From an uncultured Dorea sp. (lineage in GTDB: Bacteria > Bacillota > Clostridia > Lachnospirales > Lachnospiraceae), in contig CAJTVU010000001.1 in assembly GCA_910580235.1 (NCBI GenBank), forward strand, positions 310,001 through 374,000: a stretch of 64,000 bases of DNA, given 5' to 3'. Below the pieces are notes generated by a model. The model worked only from the letters and a program-made list of their open reading frames with translations, ran no database searches and was not told where the DNA came from. Position numbers and translations under genes: made by a program. Every line of letters begins with the position of its first letter. Within the stretch, counting starts at the first letter, position 1. This document shows positions 1 through 9,111 of the stretch, one piece after another.

Positions 1-134
1 AAGAAGTTCAGCTTCTTCGGCATTCGTATATTCACGTCCAGATAGCGATGGTTGACCCCTTTCATCTCTACCGTAAATCTTCTCTCTCCCACAGCGGCTT
101 CACATCTTCCAAAGCCTGTCATACTTTTGATCAT
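1..134 (-). CDS. YicC/YloC-family endoribonuclease, N-terminal fragment
   Basis: The first 44 codons of a minus-strand gene that runs off the window's left edge. The start reads MIKSMTGFGR, the hallmark opening of the YicC/YloC family, followed by VNHRYLDVNIRMP, also typical of that N-terminal domain. Members are reported to be endoribonucleases acting on RNA ends or small RNAs. A ribosome site (AGAGG) lies 8-9 bases upstream of the ATG at 132-134. The gene is divergent from rqcH with about 135 bp between them. The identification rests on the N-terminus alone. Confidence 0.85.
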   Translation of the reverse strand, partial: MIKSMTGFGRCEAAVGERRFTVEMKGVNHRYLDVNIRMPKKLNF

Positions 135-205
135 GATAGAACCTCTTCTTTAATGAAAATTACTATAGCAAATTCCAATATTTTTCAGCATTTATTATAA
201 GTCAT

Positions 206-234
206 TTGCAAAATAACGTCAACTATACTACAAT
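206..234 (+). promoter_or_regulatory. Putative sigma-A promoter of rqcH
   Basis: TTGCAA at 206-211 and TACAAT at 229-234 are separated by 17 bases, close to the vegetative consensus, about 37 bases upstream of the rqcH start. The call is based on consensus only. Confidence 0.5.
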
Positions 235-270
235 GAAAACATTAAGAAAGAAAGGATTTGATTTATTACT

Positions 271-2007
271 ATGGCTTTTGATGGGATCACCGTAGCGTCT
301 GTCGTCAGCGAGCTCGACCGTGCCCTGGCGGGAGGGCGCATCGCCAAAATCGCGCAGCCCGAAGCGGACGAGCTTCTCTTCACTATAAAGACGCCGGACG
401 GGCAGAAGCGTCTGTATATCTCTGCAAGCGCTTCCCTCCCTCTCATCTATCTGACTGATGAGAGCAAGGCAAGCCCTATGACTGCGCCGAATTTCTGTAT
501 GCTGCTCCGCAAGCATATCGGGGGCGGCAGGATCGCGTCCGTCCGCCAGCCTGCGCTGGAGCGCATCATCTATATAGACATCGAGCATTTAAATGAACTG
601 GGCGACCTTTGCACGAAGAAGCTGATCGTTGAGATTATGGGAAAGCACAGCAACATCATCTTCTGCGACGCGGACGGCAAGATCATCGACAGCATCAAAC
701 ATGTGTCCGCCCAGATGAGCTCTGTGCGTGAAGTATTACCGGGACGGGAATATTTTATTCCAGATACGATGTCAAAACAAAATCCTCTTGGCGTAGATTT
801 TGGCACATTCTCCCACACTTTAAAAAATAAGCCCATGCCTCTTGGGAAAGCCCTCTACACAGGCTTCACCGGAATAAGCCCCGTAGCGGCTGAAGATATC
901 TGCTATCTGTCGGGAGTCTCTTCCGACCTTTCCGCCGGGGATATTTCAGAAGATATGTCCATACATCTGTACCGCCAGCTTACGTATTACATGGAGAGGG
1001 TGTCAGAGCAGGATTTCCATCCGGTCATCTATTACAAGAACGGCGCGCCTGTGGAGTTCTCTTCTATCCCGCTCTCCCATTACGGCGCTTTTGAGAAGAA
1101 AGAATTCTCTTCCATATCGGAAGTGCTCTCGGCCTACTACGCCTCAAAGAACACGATCACCCGCATCCGCCAGAAAAGCGCGGACTTGCGCCATGTAGTG
1201 CAGACCGCCCTCGAGCGGGGCCGGAAGAAGCTGGACTTGCAGGAAAAGCAATTGCGCGACACGAAGGACCGCGAAAAATATAAGATCTACGGGGAGCTGA
1301 TCAACGCTTACGGCTACAACCTGCCCCCGGCGTCCAAAGAGCTCTCCTGCCTGAATTATTATACGAACGAGGAGATCAAGATCCCTCTTGACCCGGCAAA
1401 GACGCCCCAGGAAAACTCGCAGAAATATTTTGCCAGATATAATAAGCAGAAACGGACTTTCGAGGCTCTGTCAGAGCTTATCGAGGCGACCCGCGAGGAC
1501 ATCCTCTATCTGGAGTCCATCAGCGCCTCTCTCGACATCGCTTTAAGCGAGGCAGACCTTGCACAGATCAAGGAAGAATTAATGATAAGCGGCTACATCC
1601 GCAGAAAATTTACGAAAAAGAAGACGAAGCTTACAAATAAGCCGATGCACTACATCTCAAGCGACGGCTACCACATGTATGTCGGGAAGAACAATCTGCA
1701 GAACGACGAGCTCACCTTCTCTTTCGCAAACGGGAACGACTGGTGGTTCCACGCCAAAGGCGCCGCCGGTTCTCACGTCATCGTAAAATCAGGCGGCGAA
1801 GAGCTCCCAGACCGCACTTTCGAAGAAGCCGGGCGGCTTGCCGCCTACTATTCAAAAAACCGCGGCTCAGACAAGGTGGAGATCGATTATGTAGAAAAGA
1901 AGCACGTGAAAAAGCCAAACGGCGCCAAGCCAGGATTCGTAGTATACTATACAAACTATTCGCTGGTGATAGACTCCGACATAAGCAAGATCAGGGCTGT
2001 GCACTAA
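271..2007 (+). CDS. rqcH: RqcH / NFACT-family ribosome quality-control protein
   Basis: A 578-residue protein of the NFACT (Rqc2/RqcH, formerly fibronectin-binding protein) family. In the family it binds stalled 50S subunits carrying peptidyl-tRNA and recruits tRNA-Ala to add C-terminal alanine tails that mark the nascent chain for degradation. The visible order is an NFACT-N domain (about residues 4-150), a central helical and coiled-coil part rich in K/E/R (about 290-430), and a C-terminal NFACT-R domain with the block DWWFHAKGAAGSHVIV near residue 490. Length and layout match full-length family members. It is monocistronic, with a hairpin overlapping its stop codon. Confidence 0.93.
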   Translation: MAFDGITVASVVSELDRALAGGRIAKIAQPEADELLFTIKTPDGQKRLYISASASLPLIYLTDESKASPMTAPNFCMLLRKHIGGGRIASVRQPALERIIYIDIEHLNELGDLCTKKLIVEIMGKHSNIIFCDADGKIIDSIKHVSAQMSSVREVLPGREYFIPDTMSKQNPLGVDFGTFSHTLKNKPMPLGKALYTGFTGISPVAAEDICYLSGVSSDLSAGDISEDMSIHLYRQLTYYMERVSEQDFHPVIYYKNGAPVEFSSIPLSHYGAFEKKEFSSISEVLSAYYASKNTITRIRQKSADLRHVVQTALERGRKKLDLQEKQLRDTKDREKYKIYGELINAYGYNLPPASKELSCLNYYTNEEIKIPLDPAKTPQENSQKYFARYNKQKRTFEALSELIEATREDILYLESISASLDIALSEADLAQIKEELMISGYIRRKFTKKKTKLTNKPMHYISSDGYHMYVGKNNLQNDELTFSFANGNDWWFHAKGAAGSHVIVKSGGEELPDRTFEEAGRLAAYYSKNRGSDKVEIDYVEKKHVKKPNGAKPGFVVYYTNYSLVIDSDISKIRAVH

Positions 2008-2030
2008 GCTATTTAGCGCACAGCCCTTTC
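1993..2030 (+). terminator. Rho-independent-like terminator at the rqcH end
   Basis: AGGGCTGTGC (1993-2002) pairs with GCACAGCCCT (2018-2027), followed by a short T-containing run. The stem includes the rqcH stop codon region and lies between convergent rqcH and gldA. Confidence 0.65.
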
Positions 2031-2042
2031 CCCTCCGGGCCC

Positions 2043-3182
2043 CTATGCCCTGACAGACGAAGCCTGCTTGTAATAATGCCCCATCGCATCTGCCGCCATA
2101 ATCGAATTGTACACAAAGTCCAAAGTTATCTTGAATGGCTCTGCGTAGATCAGCTTATTATTATTGACCACTGTATCTGCGATCGTCATTACATTTTCCG
2201 GTGTAGCTTCGACATCCAGCTCTTCTAAAGTAGTAGGGAGCCCTACCTCATTACAGAAATCCATGACCCTTTCTACAATCTCTTTTGGAGTGTTTTCCAT
2301 AACCATCTGGCAGACAACGCCGAACGCCACTTTTTCTCCATGCAGATATTTATGGGTGGAAGGGATCTGGGTCAGCCCGGCGTGGATCCCATGAGCCGCC
2401 GCACAGCTGGTGTTCTCAAATCCCACCCCGCTTAACAGTGTATTGGCCTCGATCACATTTTCTACTGCCTCTGTGCACACGCCTTGTTTTAGAGCGTTCA
2501 GTGCGCTGACTCCCTGCTCCATCAGGATCTCAAAAGACAGTTCCGCCAGCGCGACCCCTGTGTTTGTACAGCGATATCCTTTCCCCACATAATTAGGGCT
2601 GAAGGACGCCTGGTTCGCATGTCCCTCAAAGGCAGTAGACAGCGCGTCTCCCATTCCGGCAACAAATAACCGGACCGGCGCCTTTGAGACGATCCCGGTA
2701 TCTACAAGAACAATCTCCGGATTTTTCTTATGCCGGATATTATGTATATATTCTCCTGTGTCTGTATACATAACAGACATTGCGCTGCAAGGCGCGTCGC
2801 AGGATGCCGATGTGGGCACGACGATTACCGGGACCCCCATTTTGTCTGCCGCCGCTTTCGCCGTATCCAGCGTCTTCCCTCCGCCTGCTCCTACCAGCAC
2901 GTCCGCCTGGGATTGCTGAAATTTCTCTATTGTCCTGTCAACCTCATTGTAAGAACATTCTCCGCCAAATCTCATCGCTTCAAAAACAGACTTTGAATTT
3001 TCATAAGATTTATCTAGCCTCTTCTTCAAGTCGTCATATAAAAACCCGTCTATTGTATAAAAAGCCTTTTTACCATATATACTTGTATAGCTCTCCAACA
3101 GATCAAATTCCCCGATGCCTTGAAAATACTTTGCAGGACAGGCAAACGCCCTTGTTCTTGTTTCTACCATAGCCATTTTCAT
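2043..3182 (-). CDS. gldA: Glycerol dehydrogenase-like iron/zinc alcohol dehydrogenase
   Basis: A 379-residue member of the GldA branch of the iron-containing alcohol dehydrogenase fold, which oxidises glycerol or related vicinal diols to hydroxyketones with NAD. The N-terminal half carries the nucleotide-binding GAGGGKTLDTAKA and the VPTSASCDAPCS block. The metal ligands are visible as the aspartate in GMGDALST and the histidines in AAHGIHAG and YLHGEKVAFG. The length is normal for the family. It is the last gene of the long minus-strand operon, 11 bp after the second dehydrogenase. The operon context suggests a polyol or hydroxyketone substrate other than, or in addition to, glycerol. Confidence 0.85.
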   Translation of the reverse strand: MKMAMVETRTRAFACPAKYFQGIGEFDLLESYTSIYGKKAFYTIDGFLYDDLKKRLDKSYENSKSVFEAMRFGGECSYNEVDRTIEKFQQSQADVLVGAGGGKTLDTAKAAADKMGVPVIVVPTSASCDAPCSAMSVMYTDTGEYIHNIRHKKNPEIVLVDTGIVSKAPVRLFVAGMGDALSTAFEGHANQASFSPNYVGKGYRCTNTGVALAELSFEILMEQGVSALNALKQGVCTEAVENVIEANTLLSGVGFENTSCAAAHGIHAGLTQIPSTHKYLHGEKVAFGVVCQMVMENTPKEIVERVMDFCNEVGLPTTLEELDVEATPENVMTIADTVVNNNKLIYAEPFKITLDFVYNSIMAADAMGHYYKQASSVRA

Positions 3183-3193
3183 ACCTCCGATGT

Positions 3194-4399
3194 TTAAAAA
3201 TATTGTACCCTTCCTGTAATCATTGCTTTAAATAAAGCCTCTGCGTCTTCCTGAGACATCTCCCTTGGATTTCTCGTGCGATAATAAACATTTAAAAGTG
3301 TTCTTGCCAGGCGGCCGCTGTCTTCTATCGTATATCCGAAATGTGCCAGTGATCCAGGAAGGCCTGACTGGATAAACAGCTGTTGTATCTTCCTGATAAC
3401 CTCTCGCCCAGATTCCTTTCCTCCCGTCCTTCCCATACATCGGACGCTCAATCTGCCGAGAAGCGAGCCTATATATCTTTCATTAAAGGCCATCGTAAAG
3501 GGAAGAGCCAGGCCGCACCCCAGCCCATGAGGCTGCTGCTTTTCTACTGTCAAAATATAAGAAATGCTATGTGCATATAGCCCTCCTCCCATGACATAAG
3601 ACATCATTCCCATGACGGACGCCAGCGACAGATAATATCTCGCCTCTATATCTCCTCCATCCTCTATCGCTTCCGGGAGGAATTTAAGGATCAGCGCAGC
3701 GCTCTCTGCGGCCAGGCATTCTGTATACGGCGAAGGACAGGCCATGCTTCCTTCCAGAGCGTGGGCCATCGCATCAAATGCTGTGGCCGCTGTCACCGCC
3801 TCTGGCATATCTACTGTCAGAAGCGGATCTACAATGGCCACGGTTGGGAGGAATTCTGAAGACGAGAAGAATCTTTTTTCATTATTGATAGTCAGGACAA
3901 TGTAGGGGCTGACCTCGCTCCCCGTCCCAGACGTCGTTGGAAGCAGGAGCAGCGGGAGCCTTCGGCGGGAGAACATATTGTTTTTTATCCTGTCGATCAG
4001 CCTCCCATCCCCTCCATGAGCCGCCAGCTTCGAAATATCCATGACGCTCCCGCCGCCAATGCCTATGACCGCGCCATACTGGCTCTCATCCATCAATAAT
4101 GCGATCCTCTCCGCCGTATCAAAATGCGGCTCTGAAGGGATATCTGAAACAATGTCGTACAAAACGCCCTCTTCCTCTATCATCTGACGCAGAGCCTTCC
4201 ATGCCTCGCTTAGAAGAACATGATTTCCGATTATAAAAAGAACCTTTTTATCAGTTAATTTTTTAATCTCTTTCCCCAATATCTCCATGGCTCCGCTATA
4301 GAATATCGTCTTCCCATCCTGTGCCGTCCCCGGCATCTGCCAGATGAAAGGCTTCTTTAATCTACCCGGCGCATCCCCTGATAATTCCCAGTACTCCAC
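3194..4399 (-). CDS. Iron-containing alcohol dehydrogenase
   Basis: A 401-residue group III (Fe-dependent) alcohol dehydrogenase. The cofactor motif is GIGGGSVMDISKLAA, followed by LPTTSGTGSEVSP. Metal-binding histidines are visible in DAMAHALEG, YAHSISY and QPHGLGCGLALP, and the aspartate ligand probably lies in the ATAFDAMAH region. It starts 2 bp downstream of livF, so the two are translationally close. Its pairing with a GldA-like enzyme and an FGGY kinase suggests successive steps on a polyol or its keto derivative. The substrate is unknown. Confidence 0.82.
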   Translation of the reverse strand: MEYWELSGDAPGRLKKPFIWQMPGTAQDGKTIFYSGAMEILGKEIKKLTDKKVLFIIGNHVLLSEAWKALRQMIEEEGVLYDIVSDIPSEPHFDTAERIALLMDESQYGAVIGIGGGSVMDISKLAAHGGDGRLIDRIKNNMFSRRRLPLLLLPTTSGTGSEVSPYIVLTINNEKRFFSSSEFLPTVAIVDPLLTVDMPEAVTAATAFDAMAHALEGSMACPSPYTECLAAESAALILKFLPEAIEDGGDIEARYYLSLASVMGMMSYVMGGGLYAHSISYILTVEKQQPHGLGCGLALPFTMAFNERYIGSLLGRLSVRCMGRTGGKESGREVIRKIQQLFIQSGLPGSLAHFGYTIEDSGRLARTLLNVYYRTRNPREMSQEDAEALFKAMITGRVQYF

Positions 4400-4401
4400 T
4401 T

Positions 4402-5115
4402 CTAGCCCTCCACTCCCAGATAGGCTTTCTGTACAGTCTCATTCGTCAGGAGGATCTTTGAATCATCGCTTAAGATGATCTCTCCCGTCTCCAGGACATA
4501 TCCCCTGTTCGAGACTTCCAGCGCCAGATACACGTTCTGCTCAACAAGAAGGATAGGCGTCCCATCCTCCTTGTTAATTTCTTTGATGACTTCAAAAATC
4601 GACTCTACGACCTGAGGAGCCAGGCCAAGAGACGGCTCGTCTAAAAGAAGGATCTTAGGAGCCTGCATCATGGCGCGCCCGACTGCCAGCATCTGCTGCT
4701 CGCCTCCGGAAAGGCTTCCTCCTTTTTGTCTTCTCCTTTCACCCAGCACCGGGAAGAGATCGAGCACTTTCTCCAGGTCTCTTTTCACACCAGCCTTATC
4801 CGTGCGGTTAAAGGCGCCCATCTCGAGATTTTCCATAACCGTCATACGCGTGTATATCCCCCGTCCTTCCGGCACCATGGACATCCCCATCCTTGACACC
4901 TTATGCGCCTTTATCCCTGCGATCTCTTCGTCAAACAATTTGACAGACCCTTCCGCCGGGGCGACGATCCCGGTAAGCGCTTTCAGTGTAGAGGATTTCC
5001 CCGCGCCATTATTTCCGATGATGGACACTATCTCGCCCTTTCGGACTTCGAAAGAAATATCACGGACCGCTTTGATCGCCCCATAAGATACGCTTAAATG
5101 CTGTACTTTAAGCAT
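4402..5115 (-). CDS. livF: Branched-chain amino acid-type ABC transporter ATPase LivF
   Basis: A 237-residue ATPase of the LivF type. It has Walker A GNNGAGKSS, signature LSGGEQQMLAVGRAMM, Walker B ILLLDEPSLGL and the switch region VEQNVYLAL characteristic of LivF. It overlaps the end of livG by 8 bp (5108-5115), implying translational coupling. With LivG it powers the LivHM channel. Liv-type (HAAT) systems take up hydrophobic amino acids, amides and sometimes other small molecules. The neighbouring sugar-kinase-like gene makes the substrate uncertain here. Confidence 0.92.
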   Translation of the reverse strand: MLKVQHLSVSYGAIKAVRDISFEVRKGEIVSIIGNNGAGKSSTLKALTGIVAPAEGSVKLFDEEIAGIKAHKVSRMGMSMVPEGRGIYTRMTVMENLEMGAFNRTDKAGVKRDLEKVLDLFPVLGERRRQKGGSLSGGEQQMLAVGRAMMQAPKILLLDEPSLGLAPQVVESIFEVIKEINKEDGTPILLVEQNVYLALEVSNRGYVLETGEIILSDDSKILLTNETVQKAYLGVEG

Positions 5116-5887
5116 CCGCCTTCCCTCCTTCTTTCTTCGTTCCCAAATACGCGTCTATGACGACCGGATTGCTCCTGATCTCTTCCGGCGTCCCTTCCGC
5201 GATCTTGCTCCCATGGTCGAGGACAACGATATAGTCCGACACGTTCATAACGACTTTCATATTATGCTCAATAAAGAGGATCGTCTTCTTAAGCTCTTTA
5301 TTGATCCACCGGATCAATTCCAGAAGCTCTGCGGACTCATTAATGTTCATGCCCGCCGCAGGCTCGTCCAAAAGGAGCAGCTTCGGATCGCTCACCAACG
5401 CTCTGGCTATCTCCAGGCGCCTCTGCTGCCCATAGGATAAGGAGCCTCCATATTCTGCATATTTCCCATCAAGGCCCACGATCTTAAGAGCCTCCATGCT
5501 CTTTGCCATAATCTCAGCCTCTATCTTCTTCGATCTCCAGGGGAGAAAGGCTTCTATGTCCTTTGCCTTGATCTGGCTGTGCATGCCCGTCATAACATTT
5601 TCAAGTACTGTCATTCTTTTGAACAGGCGGATATTCTGAAATGTCCTTGCGATCCCTAATGCATTGATCTCATAAGGCTTCATCGTATCGATCTTCCTGC
5701 CGTCAAAAACGATCGATCCCGACGTGCGCGTATATGCTCCGGTGATAAGATTGAACAACGTCGTCTTTCCCGCTCCATTAGGCCCGATAATACTTAATAT
5801 CTTTCCTTCTTTCACACTGACAGAGACGTCGTTCGTCGCGACTACGCCGCCAAAAGATTTTGTTACATGATCAATTTCCAGCAACAT
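5108..5887 (-). CDS. livG: Branched-chain amino acid-type ABC transporter ATPase LivG
   Basis: A 259-residue ATPase of the LivG type with Walker A GPNGAGKTT, signature LSYGQQRRLEIARAL, Walker B LLLLDEPAAGM and the H-loop FIEHNMKVVM. The Q-loop ARTFQNIRLF is typical of LivG. It is 4 bp downstream of livM and overlaps livF. It forms the nucleotide-binding pair with LivF in the inner-membrane importer. Confidence 0.93.
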   Translation of the reverse strand: MLLEIDHVTKSFGGVVATNDVSVSVKEGKILSIIGPNGAGKTTLFNLITGAYTRTSGSIVFDGRKIDTMKPYEINALGIARTFQNIRLFKRMTVLENVMTGMHSQIKAKDIEAFLPWRSKKIEAEIMAKSMEALKIVGLDGKYAEYGGSLSYGQQRRLEIARALVSDPKLLLLDEPAAGMNINESAELLELIRWINKELKKTILFIEHNMKVVMNVSDYIVVLDHGSKIAEGTPEEIRSNPVVIDAYLGTKKEGGKADA

Positions 5888-5891
5888 CCAT

Positions 5892-6890
5892 TTACACCTC
5901 CTCCCCTTTCTTCCCGGCAGATTTCAGATTCTTTCGCAACGATTCCAGATAAGGGACGCGTATATTCAGATGTCCCAGGATCCCCATAGGCCTTATCTGC
6001 ATCATGACGACGACTACCAGTCCATAGATGAGCATACGATACTCTACAAAGGAGCGCAAAAGCTCCGGAAGCACGGTCAGCATGATAGCACCGATTACCG
6101 GGCCGATTACAGTCCCTCCGCCCCCGATAAGCACCATCGTCAAAATCGTGATGGAATCGTTATACACAAAAGTATCTGGGCTGATGTAGCAGATATAATG
6201 CGCGTAGAAAGCCCCGGCAATGCCCGCTATCAATCCGCTGATCGCAAATGCGCTCACCTTATATTTTGATATCTGGATGCCCATAAAGCCAGCGGCATCT
6301 TCATCATCCCTGATCGCCATAAGCGCCCGTCCGAAGAACGTCCGCGGAATATTATATACAATGAAGAAGATAAGTACTGTTACGGCCAGAATGATATAGT
6401 AGTAAACGTTCTTATTCGTAAAATCCAGGCCGAACAGCTCGGGCCTCGCGATCCCTGTAAGCCCTCTCGGGCCTCTTGTGAAGTCCCCTCCGTTTACAAG
6501 TATCAGACGGAAGATCTCTCCAAACCCCAGCGTGGCGATCGCAAGATAATCTCCATTCGTCCGAAGCGCCGGAAGCCCGATCAGCAGGCCGAACGCTCCT
6601 GCACATATTGCCGCGACAGGAAGAGTAGCCCAAAAGCTCCATCCAAGATTGATCGAGAGCAGAGCCGACACATACGCCCCCATTCCATAAAATGCAGCAT
6701 GGCAGAGAGAGAACAGGTCTGTGATCCCAAGCGCCACTTCCAGCCCCAGGCTTAAAATAATATACAAAAGGACCAGTATCATAATATGCTTGGCAGAAGC
6801 GCTGCTCACAAAGACAGGAAGTAAAAATGCCACTATCAGTACAATCCCAAATTGCGACCGGTTGCCTTTTAAAATCTTTTTTATATCCAT
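5892..6890 (-). CDS. livM: Branched-chain amino acid-type ABC permease LivM
   Basis: A 332-residue polytopic membrane protein of the LivM family, with the conserved LGIDLFSLCHAAFYGMG-like channel motif (here ITDLFSLCHAAFYGMG), PALRTNGDYLAIATLGF and IRDDEDAAGFMGI. A longer reading from 6938 exists, but the ATG at 6888-6890 has a strong AAGGAGGAGG ribosome site directly upstream and gives the family's usual N-terminus, MDIKKILKG. It is the second channel subunit beside LivH. Confidence 0.92.
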   Translation of the reverse strand: MDIKKILKGNRSQFGIVLIVAFLLPVFVSSASAKHIMILVLLYIILSLGLEVALGITDLFSLCHAAFYGMGAYVSALLSINLGWSFWATLPVAAICAGAFGLLIGLPALRTNGDYLAIATLGFGEIFRLILVNGGDFTRGPRGLTGIARPELFGLDFTNKNVYYYIILAVTVLIFFIVYNIPRTFFGRALMAIRDDEDAAGFMGIQISKYKVSAFAISGLIAGIAGAFYAHYICYISPDTFVYNDSITILTMVLIGGGGTVIGPVIGAIMLTVLPELLRSFVEYRMLIYGLVVVVMMQIRPMGILGHLNIRVPYLESLRKNLKSAGKKGEEV

Positions 6891-6903
6891 TAGATCCTCC
6901 TCC

Positions 6904-7788
6904 TTACACCCGATTGGAATGTGCATCCCCTGCTCCAAAGAGCCCGGTCGGCTTCACAAGCAGTACGATGATCAGCACTGCGAAAGCAATCGCCGGCCCC
7001 ATGCTGGAAGAAATATAAGTAGTGCCAAAGCTCTCGATCTGCCCTAAGATCATACTTCCAAGCATGGCTCCCGGAATGCTTCCTATCCCTCCCAGGATCG
7101 CGGCTGTAAACGCCTTCATACCTGCCATATACCCCATGGTCGAATAGACCGCGTCATAGTAGATCCCGACCAGGAGGCCGGCCGCGCCCGCCAGAGAGGA
7201 GCCGATAAAAAACGTTACGCTGATAATCTTATTTGTATTGATCCCCATCAGGCTGGTCACATCCATATTTTCAGAAGTGGCCCGTATCGCTTTTCCGTAT
7301 TTGCTCTTGCTTATGAACCAATTGAGGAACAGCATCAATACGATAGAACAGCCCAGCAATACAAACTGCAAGCTGTTTAAGACCAGATCTCCTACCATAA
7401 AATATTTTGTCTCAAAGAACGCTGGAACAGAGTAAGTCTCTGCTCCAACTACAACGCGCGCTAAATTTGACAGAACAATAGACGCGCCTAACGCACTGGC
7501 CGTCACGATGACACGCGGGACGTTCCGCAGACGCCTGTACGCCAGAAATTCAACAGCTACCCCCAGAAGCCCTGTGCATATCATTGTCAGAAGCAATGCT
7601 ATCGGAAACGGTATGTCCCCTATTCTTGCAAATATCAATCCAAAGCAGGCTCCCCACATATAAACATCTCCGTGAGCAAAATTGATAAAACGAAGGCTGC
7701 CGTAAACCATGGAATATCCTAACGCGATCAGCGCATACACGCCTCCCATCGTAAGCCCATTAACGATAATCTGTAAAACCATAAACAA
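6904..7788 (-). CDS. livH: Branched-chain amino acid-type ABC permease LivH
   Basis: A 294-residue integral membrane subunit of the LivH family. It has the N-terminal block VNGLTMGGVYALIALGYSMV, the EFLAYRRLR and VTASALGASI segments, and the C-terminal GGIGSIPGAMLGSMILG signature. It lies 13 bp upstream of the preferred livM start and 36 bp downstream of the binding protein gene. It is the channel half-subunit of the importer. Confidence 0.93.
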   Translation of the reverse strand: MFMVLQIIVNGLTMGGVYALIALGYSMVYGSLRFINFAHGDVYMWGACFGLIFARIGDIPFPIALLLTMICTGLLGVAVEFLAYRRLRNVPRVIVTASALGASIVLSNLARVVVGAETYSVPAFFETKYFMVGDLVLNSLQFVLLGCSIVLMLFLNWFISKSKYGKAIRATSENMDVTSLMGINTNKIISVTFFIGSSLAGAAGLLVGIYYDAVYSTMGYMAGMKAFTAAILGGIGSIPGAMLGSMILGQIESFGTTYISSSMGPAIAFAVLIIVLLVKPTGLFGAGDAHSNRV

Positions 7789-7824
7789 TTCCTCTGCCTT
7801 TCTTTTGTCGCATCTGCATTCCCG

Positions 7825-8997
7825 CTACTTTACTACTACAAACTTGCCGTCTTCTACTACCAGACGCTTCAGTGAATCGAACATCAGATCGTGCGTCTCA
7901 TTAAAGCTGACCGTTCCATAGATAGCTTCAAAAGTAGTAGACCCAATATACTCTGACATTTTATCCGGATCGGTCCCACCGTTCTCAATCGCTTCGGCAA
8001 TCATCTTAACAGCGGCATACCCATGTCCCGAAAATGTACCGGCTACCTTATCATCACCGAACTTCTCTTTATATGCCGACTGGAATTTCTGGATCGTCTC
8101 GGACGGATCGTCCGGCACTAAGACGCCTTGGACTTTCACTCCTTCTGCCGCCGCGCCCGCCGCTTCCAAAAATGCTACTTCAAACATAGAAGAGGATGAA
8201 TAGCACGGTATATCCATACCTAAAGACTGTCTCTGCTTTACAATGAGGGCTCCCTCTGTATAAGTACCTGCCAAAAAGATGGAATCTGCGCCGGAGTTCT
8301 TCACTTTTGTCAGAATATTAGTGAAATCTTTTGTCTCTCCAAGAATATAAGCTTCCGAACAGACGATCTCGGCTCCCGCTTCTGTAAGGATCTCTGTGAT
8401 GATCTCTTCCTGTCCCATTCCATAATCCGTACTTTCATACAAGATCGCCACTTTCTTGCACCCGTCTTCTACCATCCAGTCTGCCGCATACACTGCCTGC
8501 TGCATATCAGAAGGCTCTGTCCTGAAGCCATAGGCCTGGTTCTGCTCCGAAATATCGGGGCTTGACCCTGTAACAATTGTTACAAGCTTCCCTTCATTAA
8601 TAATAGGCAGGGCAGATAACCCGCATGAGCTGTTATAATATCCAATAGATGCGATAATGGATTCGTCCGCGACGAACTTTGTAGCGATCGTCGCCGCCTC
8701 TTTCGGATCCGACTTATCGTCCTGGATAGAAAGCTTTAATTTCTTTCCGTCAATCCCTCCTGCCTCATTGATCTCGTCAACCGCCATCTGCGCTCCATAA
8801 GAAAGCTGCTCTCCGAAGCTTGCGTTAACTCCTGTCATCGGACAGTCAACCCCGATCACATAAGCTTCGCCCCCTGTCTGGGAATCTCCCCCTCCTCCTT
8901 CTTCTGCTCCGCTGTCCGCGCACCCCGCCATTGATACTGCCATCATAGACACCGCCAGCGCCGCCGCCACTTTCACTTTTAACTTTTTCCGCATCAT
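7825..8997 (-). CDS. Liv-type ABC substrate-binding lipoprotein
   Basis: A 390-residue periplasmic-binding-protein type I (LivJ/AmiC-like) lipoprotein. The chosen start at 8995-8997 has AGGAGG six bases upstream. A reading from 9051 would add 18 residues before the signal. A basic N-terminus and hydrophobic stretch lead to the lipobox SMAGC, after which Cys is presumably lipidated. The mature part begins with the VIGVDCPMTG ligand-binding strand and continues with DEINEAGGIDGKKL, a hallmark of the family. The ligand is unknown, and the catabolic neighbours argue against assuming leucine. Confidence 0.9.
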   Translation of the reverse strand: MMRKKLKVKVAAALAVSMMAVSMAGCADSGAEEGGGGDSQTGGEAYVIGVDCPMTGVNASFGEQLSYGAQMAVDEINEAGGIDGKKLKLSIQDDKSDPKEAATIATKFVADESIIASIGYYNSSCGLSALPIINEGKLVTIVTGSSPDISEQNQAYGFRTEPSDMQQAVYAADWMVEDGCKKVAILYESTDYGMGQEEIITEILTEAGAEIVCSEAYILGETKDFTNILTKVKNSGADSIFLAGTYTEGALIVKQRQSLGMDIPCYSSSSMFEVAFLEAAGAAAEGVKVQGVLVPDDPSETIQKFQSAYKEKFGDDKVAGTFSGHGYAAVKMIAEAIENGGTDPDKMSEYIGSTTFEAIYGTVSFNETHDLMFDSLKRLVVEDGKFVVVK

Positions 8998-9111
8998 AAG
9001 ATTCCTCCTCTTGTATAATATTTTTTCCAGAAAGCCCCCGCTCGGATTCATTCTGGTTGATACTATTTTAAGTGCTTTCCGACAAAAGACAAGTAAAATA
9101 TGCCTCCAGGA

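Noticed and set aside
223..588. Minus-strand frames across the rqcH start
   Set aside because: They are shadows of rqcH without ribosome site or family features.
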